Under the pieces are notes generated by a model. The model saw nothing but the letters and a program-made list of their open reading frames with translations, searched no databases and had not been told where the DNA came from. A DNA stretch of 64,000 nucleotides, from the NCBI GenBank assembly GCA_942159475.1, contig OW804095.1, forward strand, positions 58,742,773 to 58,806,772, given 5' to 3'. Numbering within the stretch: position 1 is the first letter of the stretch; each line of letters begins with the position of its first letter. Source of the stretch: Sthenelais limicola. Its lineage: Eukaryota > Annelida > Polychaeta > Phyllodocida > Sigalionidae. The position numbers and the translations under genes were made by a program. This document shows, one piece after another, positions 1-11,850 of the stretch.

Positions 1-785
1 GGATATATAATATAGGAGATACTAGAGGATGTACTGGAGGAGGGGGCACTGGAGGATATACTGTAGGAAAAACTGGAAGAGGTACTGGACAAAGGGTATT
101 GGAGGAGATACTGGAGGAGATATTGGAGAAGGGGGTACCCTGGAGTAGCTTTAATTGTGAAAAACAATGATAATACCACCGTCCGATTTATCAAGCACAA
201 ACAATAGTTAACATAGGTTTGAATGGAACTCCAATTGAATCCTATGTTAATTCTTACTGCACAATTTTTGGTTTGCATAGGTTTGAATGGAACTCCCATT
301 GGATCCTATGTTAGTTCTTACTGCACAATTTTTTTTTGCATAGGTTTGAATGGAACACCCATTGGATCCTATGTTAATTCTTACTGCACAATCTTTTGTT
401 TGCATATGTTTCAATGGAGGCCCAATAGACACCAGTGTTATTAGTGTATCATTATTTGTTGTGAGCACTGGAACATATGGGGGATAGTGCATGTTTTAAT
501 GGCTTTCTCAGCCCTGGAGTAACCACAATTTTCCAAAATTATTCATGACACATTTTAGCAGATTGGACTAAATGTGGGGGTACTGGAGGATGTACTGGAG
601 GAGGTTACTGCATGGGATGAGATAACTGCAGGAGGTAAGTGGAGGAGATTACTGGAGGAGGTTACTGGATATAACTGGAGGAGGTTATTGCAGAAGGTTA
701 CTGGAAGGAGATTACTGGAGGAGGTTACTGGAGGAATTAATGTAGGAGGTTAATGGAAGAGGTACAGGAGAAGGTTACTGGAGGA
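1..785. repeat. GGAGGAGGTTACT-type minisatellite
   Basis: Tandem, irregular 9-15 base units built on 'ggaggaggttactg' and 'tactggaggagatac' occupy roughly 1-150 and 560-785, interrupted by a different tandem repeat at 213-446. The G-rich strand is the plus strand here. No gene is visible. Open frames across it are translations of the repeat. Confidence 0.85.
213..446. repeat. Tandem repeat, ~64-bp unit, 3.7 copies
   Basis: Units at 213-276, 277-339 and 340-403 and a degraded partial one from 404 share 'ataggtttgaatggaac', 'ggatcctatgtta' and 'ttcttactgcacaat'. Unit length is 63-64 bases and neighbouring copies differ at only a few positions, apart from a T-run that varies in length. Copies abut directly, so this is a satellite and not a spacer-containing array. 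Confidence 0.9.
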
Positions 786-1085
786 TACCTCCTCCTGTAT
801 GTCCTCCTTTACCTCACCCTGTATATCGTCCTGTATATCGTCCTGTACATCCTCATGTACATCCCCCTATACATCCTCCTGTATGTCCCCCTGTACCTCC
901 TCCTAGCTGTACATCCCCCTGTATGTCCCCCTGTACATCCTTCTGTATGTCACCCTATATATCCTCCGGTATGTGCCCCTATACACCTCCTGTACTTCCC
1001 CCTGAACACCTCCTGTACTTCACCCTGTACATCCCCCTGTATGTCACCCTGTACATCCTCCTGTATGTCCCCCCGTACCTGTTAA
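786..1085. repeat. CTGTACATCCCC minisatellite
   Basis: About 25 units of a 12-base pyrimidine-rich motif (ctgtacatcccc / ctgtatgtcccc). The period is a multiple of three, so all frames stay open and give repetitive Leu-Tyr or Cys-Pro-Ser strings. This is low complexity and not a gene. Confidence 0.9.
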
Positions 1086-1089
1086 AAGT

Positions 1090-1450
1090 GGTGGAGGAAG
1101 TTACCTGAGGGAGGTTACTGGAGGAGGTACTGGAAAGGGGTATATTTGGTTACTGGAGGAAGTTACCTGAGGTTACGGGGGAGGTACTGGAAAGGGGTAT
1201 AGTTGGTTACTGGAGGAAGTTATCTGAGGAGGTTACTGGAAAGGGGTATAGTTGGTTACTGGAGTAACTCCCTCCAATGAACTCCTCCAGTAACCCTCTC
1301 CAGTAACCTCCTCCATTATCTCCTCTAGTAACCTCCTCCAGTAGGCTCCTCCAGTAACCCTCTCCAGTAACCTCCTCCAGTAACTCCTCCATTAACTTCT
1401 CCAGTAACCTCCCCCAGTAACCCCTCCAGTAACCTCTTCCAGAACATCTC
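1090..1450. repeat. Minisatellite with strand inversion
   Basis: From 1090 to about 1265 the plus strand carries 'ggttactggaggaagtta' units. From 1266 to 1450 the same motif appears inverted (cctccagtaaccctctcc). The junction near 1258-1270 (ggttactggagtaactcc) is palindromic, so the block could fold into a long imperfect hairpin. Confidence 0.85.
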
Positions 1451-1909
1451 CTACAGTACCAGTAATTAATTAGAAGAAAGGGGATGAATGAGGTGAATGT
1501 TTCCACTGAAGCATAGCAAATCTATACTTAAGAGAGGTAACATGGTTCATGTTAATATGATTTGTTGATAGATCTAGGCCCTAACCCATTGAACATACCA
1601 GGTAATGCCAAAAACGGGAAATATCTTAATTTTAAATGGAAAGAAAGCTCGTAAATCCTCCCTTAAAATGGTCCGATCTGAATAAATCCTAACTTTTATC
1701 AAAGAGCAGAACCTCTTTGCCATGTCTATGCATGCTGGCCCATTGCCCCATATTTGATGAGGGGGTTATTAGGGGCAACACATGGGTGATAAGTTTTAGA
1801 CCGACCAATACATTGTTCACAATTGCCTAAATATATGAAAACAATCCGAGGAACAATTGCTCAACTACTCTACATGAATATTCACCAAAACAGTCTCTTG
1901 GTAGGTATA

Positions 1910-3420
1910 GAATTGTATGATTATATATATATTTATATTGATATTCTTACATAATGATGCCCCCCCCCCCCCCCCCTGCAACCAAGGATACGTCATATAT
2001 GGGTCAGATTTTCTGAAAATGTACAATTCGCCTTCACCAATCCACTCAAATAACCCTCTTTTAAGACATAAATGAGCTTCAAAATGCAGTTTAACATAAC
2101 AAATCAGATACTTTAAATCAATGTGATACCAAATATACCCAGATATACCCGGTATTCTTCATTTTTCAGCCAAATTTAGCAGGATTTACTAAATTGTAGA
2201 GCTGCCAATTGTACATTTTCTGAAAATCTGACACATATAAGCGGAAACGGTGATCTATATGATATAGAGCCATGATCTACCTTGCAGCTTATATAACCAG
2301 GTATTAAATATTCATTGGTGACATATTGATTTATATTGCATTATTATGTAATGAGAGAGAGTTGGGTTCATTAATATAGCCTATATTGAAATATCTACCT
2401 AGAGAGCTAAGCTACCCCTATATTATATCATTAGATCTTATCATTATATTATGTAATATTACCTAACAGCAACTGAAAATATTAGGCTATATTGTTTCGT
2501 ATTATTGTTTATTTAGAATATCTATCATTATCATTGTTATCATCCTAGAATATCATATTTAGATATCTTTTTTTTGTTCAAATTTCATTTATTTCGTATT
2601 ACAAAGCACATCTCAATTTACATTGATTTTCACAAGCACCCTGTAATCTATTATATACAATCTAGAGTAGGGCATCACAATCTCCCAGCTTATATATATA
2701 ATAATTGTATCCTAAGTGAGAAGACATTTATTGTTCTATATACTCAAGTTTCTATCGGCACACCTTCAATAATAATGAAATGAAATTGGTGAGAGGAAGA
2801 CATAATGATAGATGTGATGGATGATATTCAGACTATTTAAATTATAGTCTATTTTGTTGTAGCGAGTAGGCTAGTTAGTGACATACTATTATGCTCATGT
2901 GATAGTGACTGACAAATATAACTATATAGTATATTCTTCATACATACATTCAAGTTCGAACTTGAGGGACAATTATAGCGAAGTGGCAATGCATATAAAA
3001 TAGTAATTAACTCAATTATAATATCAAAGCGGCAATATTCATATAGTAATATTCATATAGTCATGTATTAATCTGATTAATATACAATAAAGGTAGTTCT
3101 ATATACACTTACTTCATATGCCTTTTGGGACGCTGGCGAGTATCCAACCAATAGAAAGGTGACAATCTAATTTCTTTTCCATTGTTTAGCCTGTGTAGAC
3201 TACTGTTATTTTATGTAATACTTTTGCTAACAAAATGATATTAGATATAGGTAAATTGTCCCACTAATATTGATAAAATGAAAGAGAAAATATATGTATC
3301 ATGGCTCTTTATCATATAGATCGCCATTTCCGCTTATATGTGACTATGGGTGCAGAGGGAGGGGGCGTCATCATGTAAGAATATCAATATAAATATATAC
3401 CGTATATAATCATACAATTG
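1910..3420. mobile_element. Nested foldback (inverted-repeat) elements
   Basis: Outer arms at 1910-1961 and 3365-3420 are inverted copies of one sequence (gtatgattatata ... attgatattcttacat). A second inverted pair lies inside at 2229-2275 and 3299-3343 (acatataagcgg ... catatagatc). A third, smaller inverted pair at 1996-2029 and 2207-2238 (cagattttctgaaaatgtac) sits wholly in the left half. No transposase frame is present, so these look like non-autonomous elements inserted into one another. Confidence 0.7.
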
Positions 3421-3574
3421 TTTCACATACTAACAATAAGCAACATGGCTGTATAGCTTATAGGCTGAACTACCCCAACACACACACACACACAAGAAGC
3501 AATTCATATGCATAATGATATCAATCGTATCCAATATGGATTTACAAAAAAATTAAAAATGCCATCTCCCTAAA

Positions 3575-3860
3575 AATTCCGTCCCAAAATGTCCGTCCCA
3601 AAATGTCCGTCCCAAAATAGTGAGTGACTTTTTGCGGCCGCATATTTCGGCCGCCATTGTCGGCGACAAAAGCGGCTGCCATTGCGACAAAAGCGGTACG
3701 AGTTCCGAAATCGACGGCTAGACTACCGAAAATTGCGGCCGTCTGTGCGAAAAAAGCGGCTACCTTGCCGTGAAAGTCGGATGAGTTCCCGTCGATTACG
3801 GTAATGTTGGGATAAAAACGGTTGCCGCTTTTTGCGCATGCGCAATTTTCGGTTATATGC
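3575..3860. other. CpG-rich block of unknown origin
   Basis: A sharply GC- and CpG-rich island in an AT-rich region, full of 'gcggc', 'gcgac' and 'aaaagcgg' words. It starts with three direct copies of 'aaaatgtccgtccc' (3578-3620). A 110-codon minus-strand frame runs through it but has no recognisable domain and is repetitive. It may be a repeat fragment or a CpG island. It is 0.95 kb upstream of esterase A. Confidence 0.5.
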
Positions 3861-4809
3861 ATCCCGCTTTCCATAATATATAGACTAAGGTTTCTCCCTG
3901 ACCTTGGGATAAGTGACTAGAGAACTGTACCCGTAATAATTGTTTGATTTGACCTGCACATCTGTATAGGCAAGACTTCCCCCTTTGCACCACACTTCAC
4001 AGCAGCAATTAGGACACTTGTTTACTTTGTATATTGCACGTTCATTTCTAGTCTATGTTATTACATTTGAACATTTACAAAAAAGTTGATTTTCTCATAA
4101 TATTTTGGCGTTTAGTGACCCTTTTACTCTTGGATTCTCAAGTTTAAAGTGGCTAGAATTATTATTCATTGAGATATTAAGACTTTGTTATGCGTTTATA
4201 TGTAAAAATACAACAACAAAATAAATATCACTGGGGCTTCTTTTCATTCTGCCCGGAATTAGTAAATGTAAATGACCACAGATACTGGTTGTTGAGTTGG
4301 TGAATTTGGTTAGATTTTGTTTGCCATAATAGCTGTGAAAGCAGTTTTAATATCTCGATATTACATATTATTTAGTTTTCCTCTATGGGATTCCAGTGTT
4401 ATTTTTCACCAGTCCGCCATTTCCTTAATGATGAGAACCTGGATATCATAAAATAAACCGTGCCTGACCCGGTCTGTCGCCATGGTGCTAGGTATTATTA
4501 TGCATGGAGATATGCATTCATACGTTCATGAATCATGGAATACGTTATAACTATAATGGTGATGAATATTAATAATCATGCTAAGCTATGCAATAATTAT
4601 TACGTAATGATACGTTATCATAATCAAGATACATTACGCAAAAATTGCTACTAATACTATACACTAAACTAGCAAGCAATGTCCACCCTAGAACTTGGCG
4701 TTGCAATCTGATTAACAAGAGATTTTATTAATCCGTCAGTACACGCCCCCTAATGCATGTAACTGCTGATTGAGTTAAGGGAATACCACAAAGGCACACA
4801 GGCACAATC

Positions 4810-7800
4810 ATGAGGACATATTTGATAAGTTTGTTGTTTTTCTGCTTTAATGCCAATGCTATTCCTATTCAGCATAGACAAGCGTTTTCACCGATTGTTC
4901 AGACATCGTATGGAAAATTGAGGGGTCTACGGAACGCGAATAAAGGTAATTATTACAGTGCAATAATTATCATTGGAGGGTCGGTGGTGGGGGAGACCAG
5001 TTTCACACACCACCCGTTTATTAAACTTCTAGCACAAACCGCCAACATAATTTATATAATTATCCGTCATCTAAACGTGTAACAACAATAACAAAGTGAT
5101 GACTTTCATTATTTCGTGTTTACATCATTACAATCATTACAATTTTCACATTTCATCGTCAATAAACCTTTCTTTTAGATGAGGTGTATGATGAATTTCT
5201 GGGCATTCCGTCTGCAAAACCTCCAGTTGGTGCCTTGAGATGGGAGCGTCCACTTCCACCAGAATCGTGGACAGGAATTAAAAATGCTACATCGTACCCG
5301 AATGGCTGCATATCTATTGAAGATGGTCCAAGATCAGAAGACTGTCTGTATTTGAATGTATTCGTACCCCATGGAGTAGATGCCAAAGGGTAATTTTGTT
5401 GTGGCTTTTCATGATGCGCTAAGATTGGTAATCTCGGATCTGAACCATTTATCTTCGGAATTTATCATTGATATTTAGATATAACCATACTCACCGATAC
5501 ATCAAAATAATCTAGAGTTTTACTAGAACTGTAGTTCTGTGATTAATTTGCAACGAAATCTCGATTTCATTTAGTTCATGAGCATTTAACAAGTCATTTT
5601 CGTACGTATACCATGATGCGGTTAATAAGTATTGCCTCATTTGCCAACCAATCTATAACCCTTCAAATGGAGAGTGGAATTTAATTGTCAGGTGCAAAAA
5701 TAAGCTCTATATTATATATTCTTCAGAAAATTCCCTCTGCCTGTCATGGTCTGGGCTCATGGAGGCGGTTTCATTCTCGGCGAAACTAAGGAATTTCCTG
5801 GACATGACCTGGCTTTTATCGCTGATGTAATCGTTGTAACTTTCCAATATCGATTGAGTGCCTTAGGAGGACTCTCAACATCTGATGCCATTGCTCCAGG
5901 TAACTACCACTTATGGGATGCCAGGGCCTCTCTCTTATGGGTCAGAGACAACATCAAAGTTTTTGGTGGCGATCCCACACGAGTGACTATTTTTGGAGAG
6001 TCTGCAGGAGGTGCTCTAACCAATGCCTTGGTCCTTTCTCCTCTGACGGATGGACTTTTCCATCGGGTGATATCTATCAGTGGCAACGTCGCATCGCCTA
6101 TAGGTTTGCAATACAAAAGCAGATTCAATGCGCAGAACCTTGCTTCTGTGGAAGAATGTCCAAATGAACGCAGCAGTGATATGATTAAATGTCTCCGGGA
6201 GAGAGATGCTGGTGAATTGGACCAAGCAGGTTATTTATCAATGGTGGGCCTCAGTGGTATTCTTCCTGGATGGCTACCTACTGTTGATGGGTCAATGATT
6301 ACTGACCTACCCAAGACTCTGTGGAACAACGGTGGGGGCAAAAACATCGACTTCATGGTTGGAAGGTAATTCTTTCTTACATGTTTAATACATTAATCCC
6401 TGATGTTTCAGTATTTCAATAATATGCTCAATTTAAGAATCAGTTGTATTTGAACTTATCTTATTTGAAAGGAATTATGTTTGAATATTTCAATGACAGT
6501 CTTTTGTTATCATACTGAACCCATTTCTAGAGCTGAACACGAATGTGGAGGAATGGTGTACCTCAATCCACGGGGCGAACCAAGGAATGTTACTCTAAAT
6601 TTGGCAGCGGATAAGGTTATACTTAATCTTGCTATGCAGTTTCTCCTACAATCTTACGCTCCAGGAGAAGTTGATGTTCTTCTTAATGCCATTAGGAAAG
6701 AGTACCCAGATTATGATAGTGATGATGAACTAAAAAGAACAAAGGCTGTCGCACAAATTGCCACTGATTGGATTTTTGCCAGTCCAGCTCATTTCGAGGC
6801 TCAAGCCCATGTGAGGCAAGGCTTTTAATTTTGTTCAACCCAGGTTCATAATGTTATTTATTGGCAGCTATACATTTTTTTCTTATAACGATTTGGGTGC
6901 TTGATTCTACAGTTAATCATTGTTCTAGTTGTTTGTTATCCCAACGTGACCCAGGTTAGAAAACCCATCTTTTTTATGATAAAGAATCAATATCATAACT
7001 GTCTTTTTGGTACATACAAATCCCCATGTAAAATGAGACTATGATATGCATGAAGAGACATTCTGGTCATCATTCACCTGGATGTAGACGCCATTATATA
7101 TTATTGCTACTCTGATTAAACTATGTGTTTGTATCCAGAAATGCTGCAAAGACGGGGAAGAATACCTTCTTCTACAATTTCAAATATCGGGGAAGCTTCT
7201 TCCATTATAAACCATGGATTCAAGGGTCTCATTCTGACATGGTTTACTTCGCCTTTGGGGAACCGTTTAGAAAGGAGTACAGAGAAAACACGCTGGGTGA
7301 ATTTTCAGAAGATGACCAAAAAGTTAAAGAGAATATCATGAAATACTTTGGGAATTTCGCACATACAGGGTACACGGTTTGCAATGCTAGTTTTATCAGA
7401 TCATCAATTGTTTAAATTTAAATGTTATGGTAATATTTAATCATCGCATAATATGATTTTAGGAAGATTGCTTTTGCTGTCCCTTTTTCATTTACGGAGA
7501 AACGCATAACCTTAAAGTTCAATTTACTAATCATTATATCACTTTACATTCTCCTATATTTTTCTCATTCTAAGATTACTTTCACGGTCATCTAAACAAT
7601 CTTAATCATCTTTCTATTTTCGGATCTTCTAGATATTATATAATCTCGCCAGTATATATAAAACAATACTTGTGTCTAGCAACACACCTATTGTTCTGAC
7701 CACGAAGGATAATCGCTGAAGTAAATTACTTTGTATCTTTGCAATTTTCAGAGATTCCAATAAAGGACCACACAAAGTAGTTTTATGGCCCAAATATAAT

Positions 7801-8296
7801 CCCGATACAAACGAATATGTCGAGTTCTCTGCTAAGGTGGAAGCTAAGAAAGTTGATGAAAAAGTTCTGAAGAAATATGACTTCTGGCTAAATGAATGGC
7901 CGAAAATAACTAATCCTGAATCTCCTCAAAATACCCACCATGACAAACGTGAGTATCTACTTCACGGACAAGCTTGATGATGTGATTGCCATAAAACGTT
8001 TGTCCCTGCTCTTTAGATCGATGTTCTTTTCTTGATGTAGTATGAACGTTGGTATTGTCAATCTGAGATACTGTGTATCTAATATAAATAAAATTTAATA
8101 TAATCCCTAATATTTCCTAGTATTTAATATTTCCCTAATATTTCCCTAAGTGTAATATTCCTAAATTGTTGGGACACAAAGTCCATATTGAGTCCTTGCT
8201 TTGTAATACATGATCCATGTTCTTAATGCAGGTGTACCCCAGAGGATCAATATGGTAACGGAACTTGTGAAAAGATTTGCTCTTGGACTAGGATAG
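4810..8296 (+). CDS. Secreted type-B carboxylesterase (paralogue A)
   Basis: Seven coding exons: 4810-4945, 5179-5389, 5727-6365, 6531-6815, 7139-7369, 7752-7948, 8232-8296. They total 1764 nt, 587 aa, with all phases agreeing. The protein hydrolyses esters (alpha/beta-hydrolase fold); the substrate is unknown. It starts with a signal peptide ([17 protein letters not shown]) and has the family N-terminus ([16 protein letters not shown]), EDCLYLN signature, oxyanion loop HGGGF and nucleophile elbow GESAGG (Ser208). The catalytic acid is Glu333 (AEHECGG) and the histidine His455 (GSHSDM). An NVT glycosylation site follows the acid. The first Cys loop is short and has no room for the choline-binding Trp of cholinesterases, so it is probably a general carboxylesterase. 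Intron 4 begins with GC instead of GT. Carboxylesterase B, downstream, has the same exon plan. Length is typical for the family (about 550-600 aa). Confidence 0.93.
6816..7138 (+). other. GC-AG intron in esterase A
   Basis: Exon 4 must end at 6815 to keep frame and homology with esterase B. The donor reads GAG|GCAAGG, a GC donor with otherwise good consensus, and the acceptor is gtatccag|AAAT at 7138/7139. The matching intron of esterase B uses AAG|GTAATC. Confidence 0.8.
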
Positions 8297-8424
8297 AGGG
8301 TGGATTGTAGTTGGATAATGCATGGTATTAAATTTTGTCATATCTGACTACAAAACAAGTAGAGACTAATTGAAATATTTTACATGTTATAAGTGTATTT
8401 ACATAATTTATCATATTCTCTTAA

Positions 8425-8430
8425 AATAAA
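8425..8430 (+). terminator. Poly(A) signal, esterase A
   Basis: AATAAA lies 129 bases after the stop codon of esterase A, in the expected position for 3'-end formation. Confidence 0.6.
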
Positions 8431-8783
8431 AGATTAGAACTTTTAAAACAATCCTGTGCCTTATGTGTTATATTTCCCTTAATTTGATAACCGCTGAATC
8501 CTTTCATAATGCCATCTCCTCCAAACGGTCTCGCGAGCTCACTAAAGGTTTTGATGAAGCTTAATAATGACGAGACGTAGGTTATCCTCTTCAATAAAAA
8601 AAACTACATGTAAATCTACATAGGAGTTGAGTTGTATCTTTTCACCATCCACCAACGTTTTTAAATGTATATGATGTGATATCATCCAAATGAGGGTCAA
8701 GGTTTGAACATAATGCCTTCGATAACGACAAATGACTTTCCAATTCCGTTAGAATGGACCTTTACCCGGTGTGCGCCTCACAC

Positions 8784-9094
8784 GCGCTAATTATTTAAAT
8801 CAAAACAGCAAGCCCCCAGACAGCCAAGAGTGGTGCACGCAGTTGCAGACAGTGCCTGCATATCAGCCGCTGAGGTTTCCTATTTGGTCGCGCTACCCTG
8901 CTGGCCTTGTGTTCGCCGGGTGGCCGCTGTGCTGTCCCCCTACCCCTGTGACTGAAATGCACGCACGCTCTTTGGTATTAAAACGTTTACGCGGTCGGAA
9001 CGCTGTGCATTGCTTACTATTCTACCCCTTGCAACCCCTGCTACCGGGGAGTAGCTGTCTGGGGGCTCGCTGTTTTGATTTAAATAATTAGCGC
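8784..9094. mobile_element. Inverted-repeat element (MITE-like), ~310 bp
   Basis: Arms 8784-8824 and 9053-9094 are inverted copies about 41 bases long, differing at very few positions (gcgctaattatttaaatc ... agcccccagacagc). The interior is GC-richer than the flanks and holds a 63-bp segment that recurs at 10236-10298. There is no transposase. No target-site duplication was clear. Confidence 0.75.
8858..8920 (+). repeat. 63-bp direct repeat, copy 1
   Basis: The segment from gcatatcagccgctgagg to gtgttcgccggg is repeated, identically as far as I can read, at 10236-10298. This copy lies inside the 8784-9094 inverted-repeat element, so the sequence probably belongs to a mobile family. Confidence 0.85.
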
Positions 9095-10235
9095 GGCCAG
9101 AACGCTCTGTGCTTATGAGCATGGGTGTCAGATTGGTGAGTCTAAAGTGGCAGATATATATATAGTTGTTTATGTCGGGGTAAATGGGTGTTCATTATTG
9201 TCTGGTTTCTGGTTTCTGGTTTGCATGTTAGCTATGTAACAATGGCATATGAAGATGAAATGAAATAAAATAGATGTATGAAATATCATATATATATTAC
9301 TGCATTTATACTATAGCTATATCGCTTTCATATAAGGTTTATCCAGAGATATAATGAATATGAAAACTGGTCTAGATAGGTGACAAGGTGTAATATATTA
9401 CATCCAAAATACAAACACTGTACAATAAACATATTGACTTGTTTTAGTGGTGTCTATAACTACATGAAACACCTTCATGTTAAAATCTGGCTCATTTTGC
9501 CACAGGCCTAGTCCGGCTTGTTTTCAGCAGGTGGCGTCATGATTGACTGGTTTGCATTTACAAATTCTCATATATTTCAGCGCCCCAAATTAACCTAATG
9601 AGGCATTTATGCTCATGAATATTCTCCATCATGTATTTTTAAAAAAAAACATCATAAGTGATAGACTAATGTGTAAGTTCATTTGTGTATCGTTTCTGTT
9701 TGATGGTGCAACACTTAATATTAAAACACCCCCATAGTCGTCCATGTGAAAGCATGAGGTGCTTGCATGGGTTAAGCTAGGATGTCAATCTAAGGCACCC
9801 TCATATATGCCACCAGTCTCCAACTAAGTTCTGTACTCTGTTTTACAGACAGGCAAGAAACGGGGGAATTAAAATGGCAAGAATGATGAAATAAACTGAT
9901 GAGACAATGGCTTAATAGTTGGCTGTAAAGAGCTGATTATTCTTAACACGATATTGTCTAATGGAAACCTACCATTCAAACTTTTATGACTCCAACAGAA
10001 TTGCAAAAACAAGCTTTAAAAGAACACTGACAATTTTTTTTATACAAAACAATTGGTAACCCAGTTCTGGTGTGCCAGGTCTTCCTGTTTTTAAATAACT
10101 GCGGCCTGACCAGCCGCAAATGTGTGGCCCTACGCCCACTACCATTCTGCCTACCTGGCCGCGCGTTCACGCCTAACATTGGCTGCAGTTCTATATATAG
10201 CAAAGCTTAACAAGGCTCGCATCAGCATATCAGCC

Positions 10236-10298
10236 GCATATCAGCCGCTGAGGTTTCCTATTTGGTCGCGCTACCCTGCTGGCCTTGTGTTCGCCGGG
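10236..10298 (+). repeat. 63-bp direct repeat, copy 2
   Basis: Copy of 8858-8920 in the same orientation, 1.4 kb away. It is followed by AT-rich sequence and lacks the flanking inverted arms of copy 1, so it may be a truncated insertion of the same family. Confidence 0.85.
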
Positions 10299-10751
10299 TA
10301 TTGGAGATAAATCTTTAAATCTAAGTATGCGACATTGACTTTTTTATCCTCTGTTTCTACTATATTGCATTCCATAAACTTTATTTCATATCCAATATTG
10401 AAGTGAATTCATCAAATTCCTCTAAGGTAAAAGGCTAATGTGCCTGAAACGTACAACAAAGAAACAACCCCAAAGCTCATCATCCAGCTTTTTGTTTGGT
10501 TCCCTTTGCTTTGGGTTGCTGCCTTCCAAAATGTTATGTAATGAATTATAGGGGATAAGATTTGTTAATTATACAATCGGTTATGAGGCTATGGCTATTA
10601 TAACTATGTTTTAAAGATCCATGTAATATGCTGCTCATTTCCTCATAGACTGTCAAGTAGCGTTTAGAGTCAGTCAATCAATCGATCTAAGTGCCTGTAC
10701 TGATAAAACGGTGTCAAAACTTCAAAGACTACAAAATCGAGTACTGCGTAT

Positions 10752-11166
10752 TATGTGATGTGTCACAGGAAAAATGAGTCACAAGTCGCAAAATTGGTAT
10801 TTTCCAAATTTATTTATTGACAAGATCTCTTCGTTGGAAAGTTCTCATTCTTGGGGGGTTAGGTGCTGTTGGTAGCATGAATACATGTACCAGATTTCAA
10901 GGCTGTTAATTAAATATATCCTTGCATTTTAAAGGTCATCCTATGGAGTATATTTAGCTTCCTTTCTGGTAATTGCCAACCCAGAAAAGATTGCAACCTT
11001 TTTTGAAACATAAAAATATCAAACATAACATATAGAAACACTCCTTAAATGTCCGTAATGTGTACTATCATTGGAATCAGCTTCATCTTATCTTTTCAAA
11101 TATAATATTATCTCAAAATCCATTTTTTGCGACTTGTGACTCATTTTCCTGAAATACATCACATAT
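10752..11166. mobile_element. Inverted-repeat MITE, ~415 bp
   Basis: Left arm from 10752 (tatgtgatgtgtcacagg, gagtcacaagtcgcaaaa) and right arm to 11166 (tttgcgacttgtgactca, tacatcacata) are about 40 bases each and inverted with few mismatches. The interior is non-coding. The ends are flanked by TA-rich sequence, so the exact target duplication is ambiguous. Confidence 0.75.
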
Positions 11167-11189
11167 ATATATATAATCGACAGGTCGAT

Positions 11190-11390
11190 GCCCATATTTG
11201 GGACCAAGGGCGGTTACTGTTCTCCCAGGCCACGCCCACTTCTTTCCTCCAATCACAGGCGGCCATTTACCTATATTATGACGTGCCCATTGTATTGTTA
11301 ACCAATCACAACCGTCGCTGTGTCGCGGTAAACATAAATCTTTCTCTACTCACTTTCAATTCAAGCACTGCCACGACTGGACGTGCGGAA
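11190..11390 (+). promoter_or_regulatory. Possible promoter-like patch with two CCAAT motifs
   Basis: Two CCAATCAC motifs (near 11250 and 11302) lie in a locally GC-richer patch that also contains a TGACGTG (near 11279) and several CACGCCC/CGCC words. No coding start could be tied to it. It may be a promoter remnant inside a repeat. Confidence 0.25.
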
Positions 11391-11850
11391 AGTTATACAA
11401 TTTTTTGCTTTTATTGTATCTGTTTATGGCATATTAAAACCTAGCTTTGCTTGGTTTCGACCAAACTCCTTGTCGAACTTCTTCCTTACATGAATCCACG
11501 TCCTCGTCCCAACATATATATATATATATATATACTTAAATCGGACAGATATTTCTCAATTAGATCTATGGAACTTCATTGAACTTCAGATACTGATACC
11601 TTTGACAGAAGGAGAAGAATTTACCAATTTAAATGTGCATAATGTTAAGTATGGGAAAAGCCTGAACCGACCAAACATAGGTACTAGGAGGGCAGCAGCC
11701 CCACTTTTCCAAATACCACTTCCAAAATCTAACAAATTCAAGAAATTGTTGCTATACAAACTATACACGGAATGGATCGAATGACCTCCAGAAATTTTTT
11801 AATCAAAAACAAAAATGTGTGAACAATAAGGAAGTTTATGAACAAGACTT

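Larger units (their letters stand above)
1451..4809. other. Intergenic region, no gene seen
   Basis: Apart from the separately listed foldback repeats (1910-3420) and CpG-rich block (3575-3860), this stretch is AT-rich and shows no frame with coding character. A C-tract lies at about 1960-1978 and a short CA repeat at about 3478-3494. The last few hundred bases form the upstream region of esterase A. I see no convincing TATA box close to its start codon. Confidence 0.6.

Noticed and set aside
213..446. Regular repeats resembling a CRISPR array
   Set aside because: Units of about 64 bases abut with no unique spacers, and the genome is eukaryotic; it is a tandem satellite.
753..1108. Two overlapping open frames of 60-110 codons
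   Set aside because: They are translations of the 12-base minisatellite, which stays open in every frame because its period is a multiple of three.
3542..3874. 110-codon minus-strand frame
   Set aside because: It follows the CpG-rich repeat block, has no recognisable domain and gives repetitive Ala/Phe/Ala strings.
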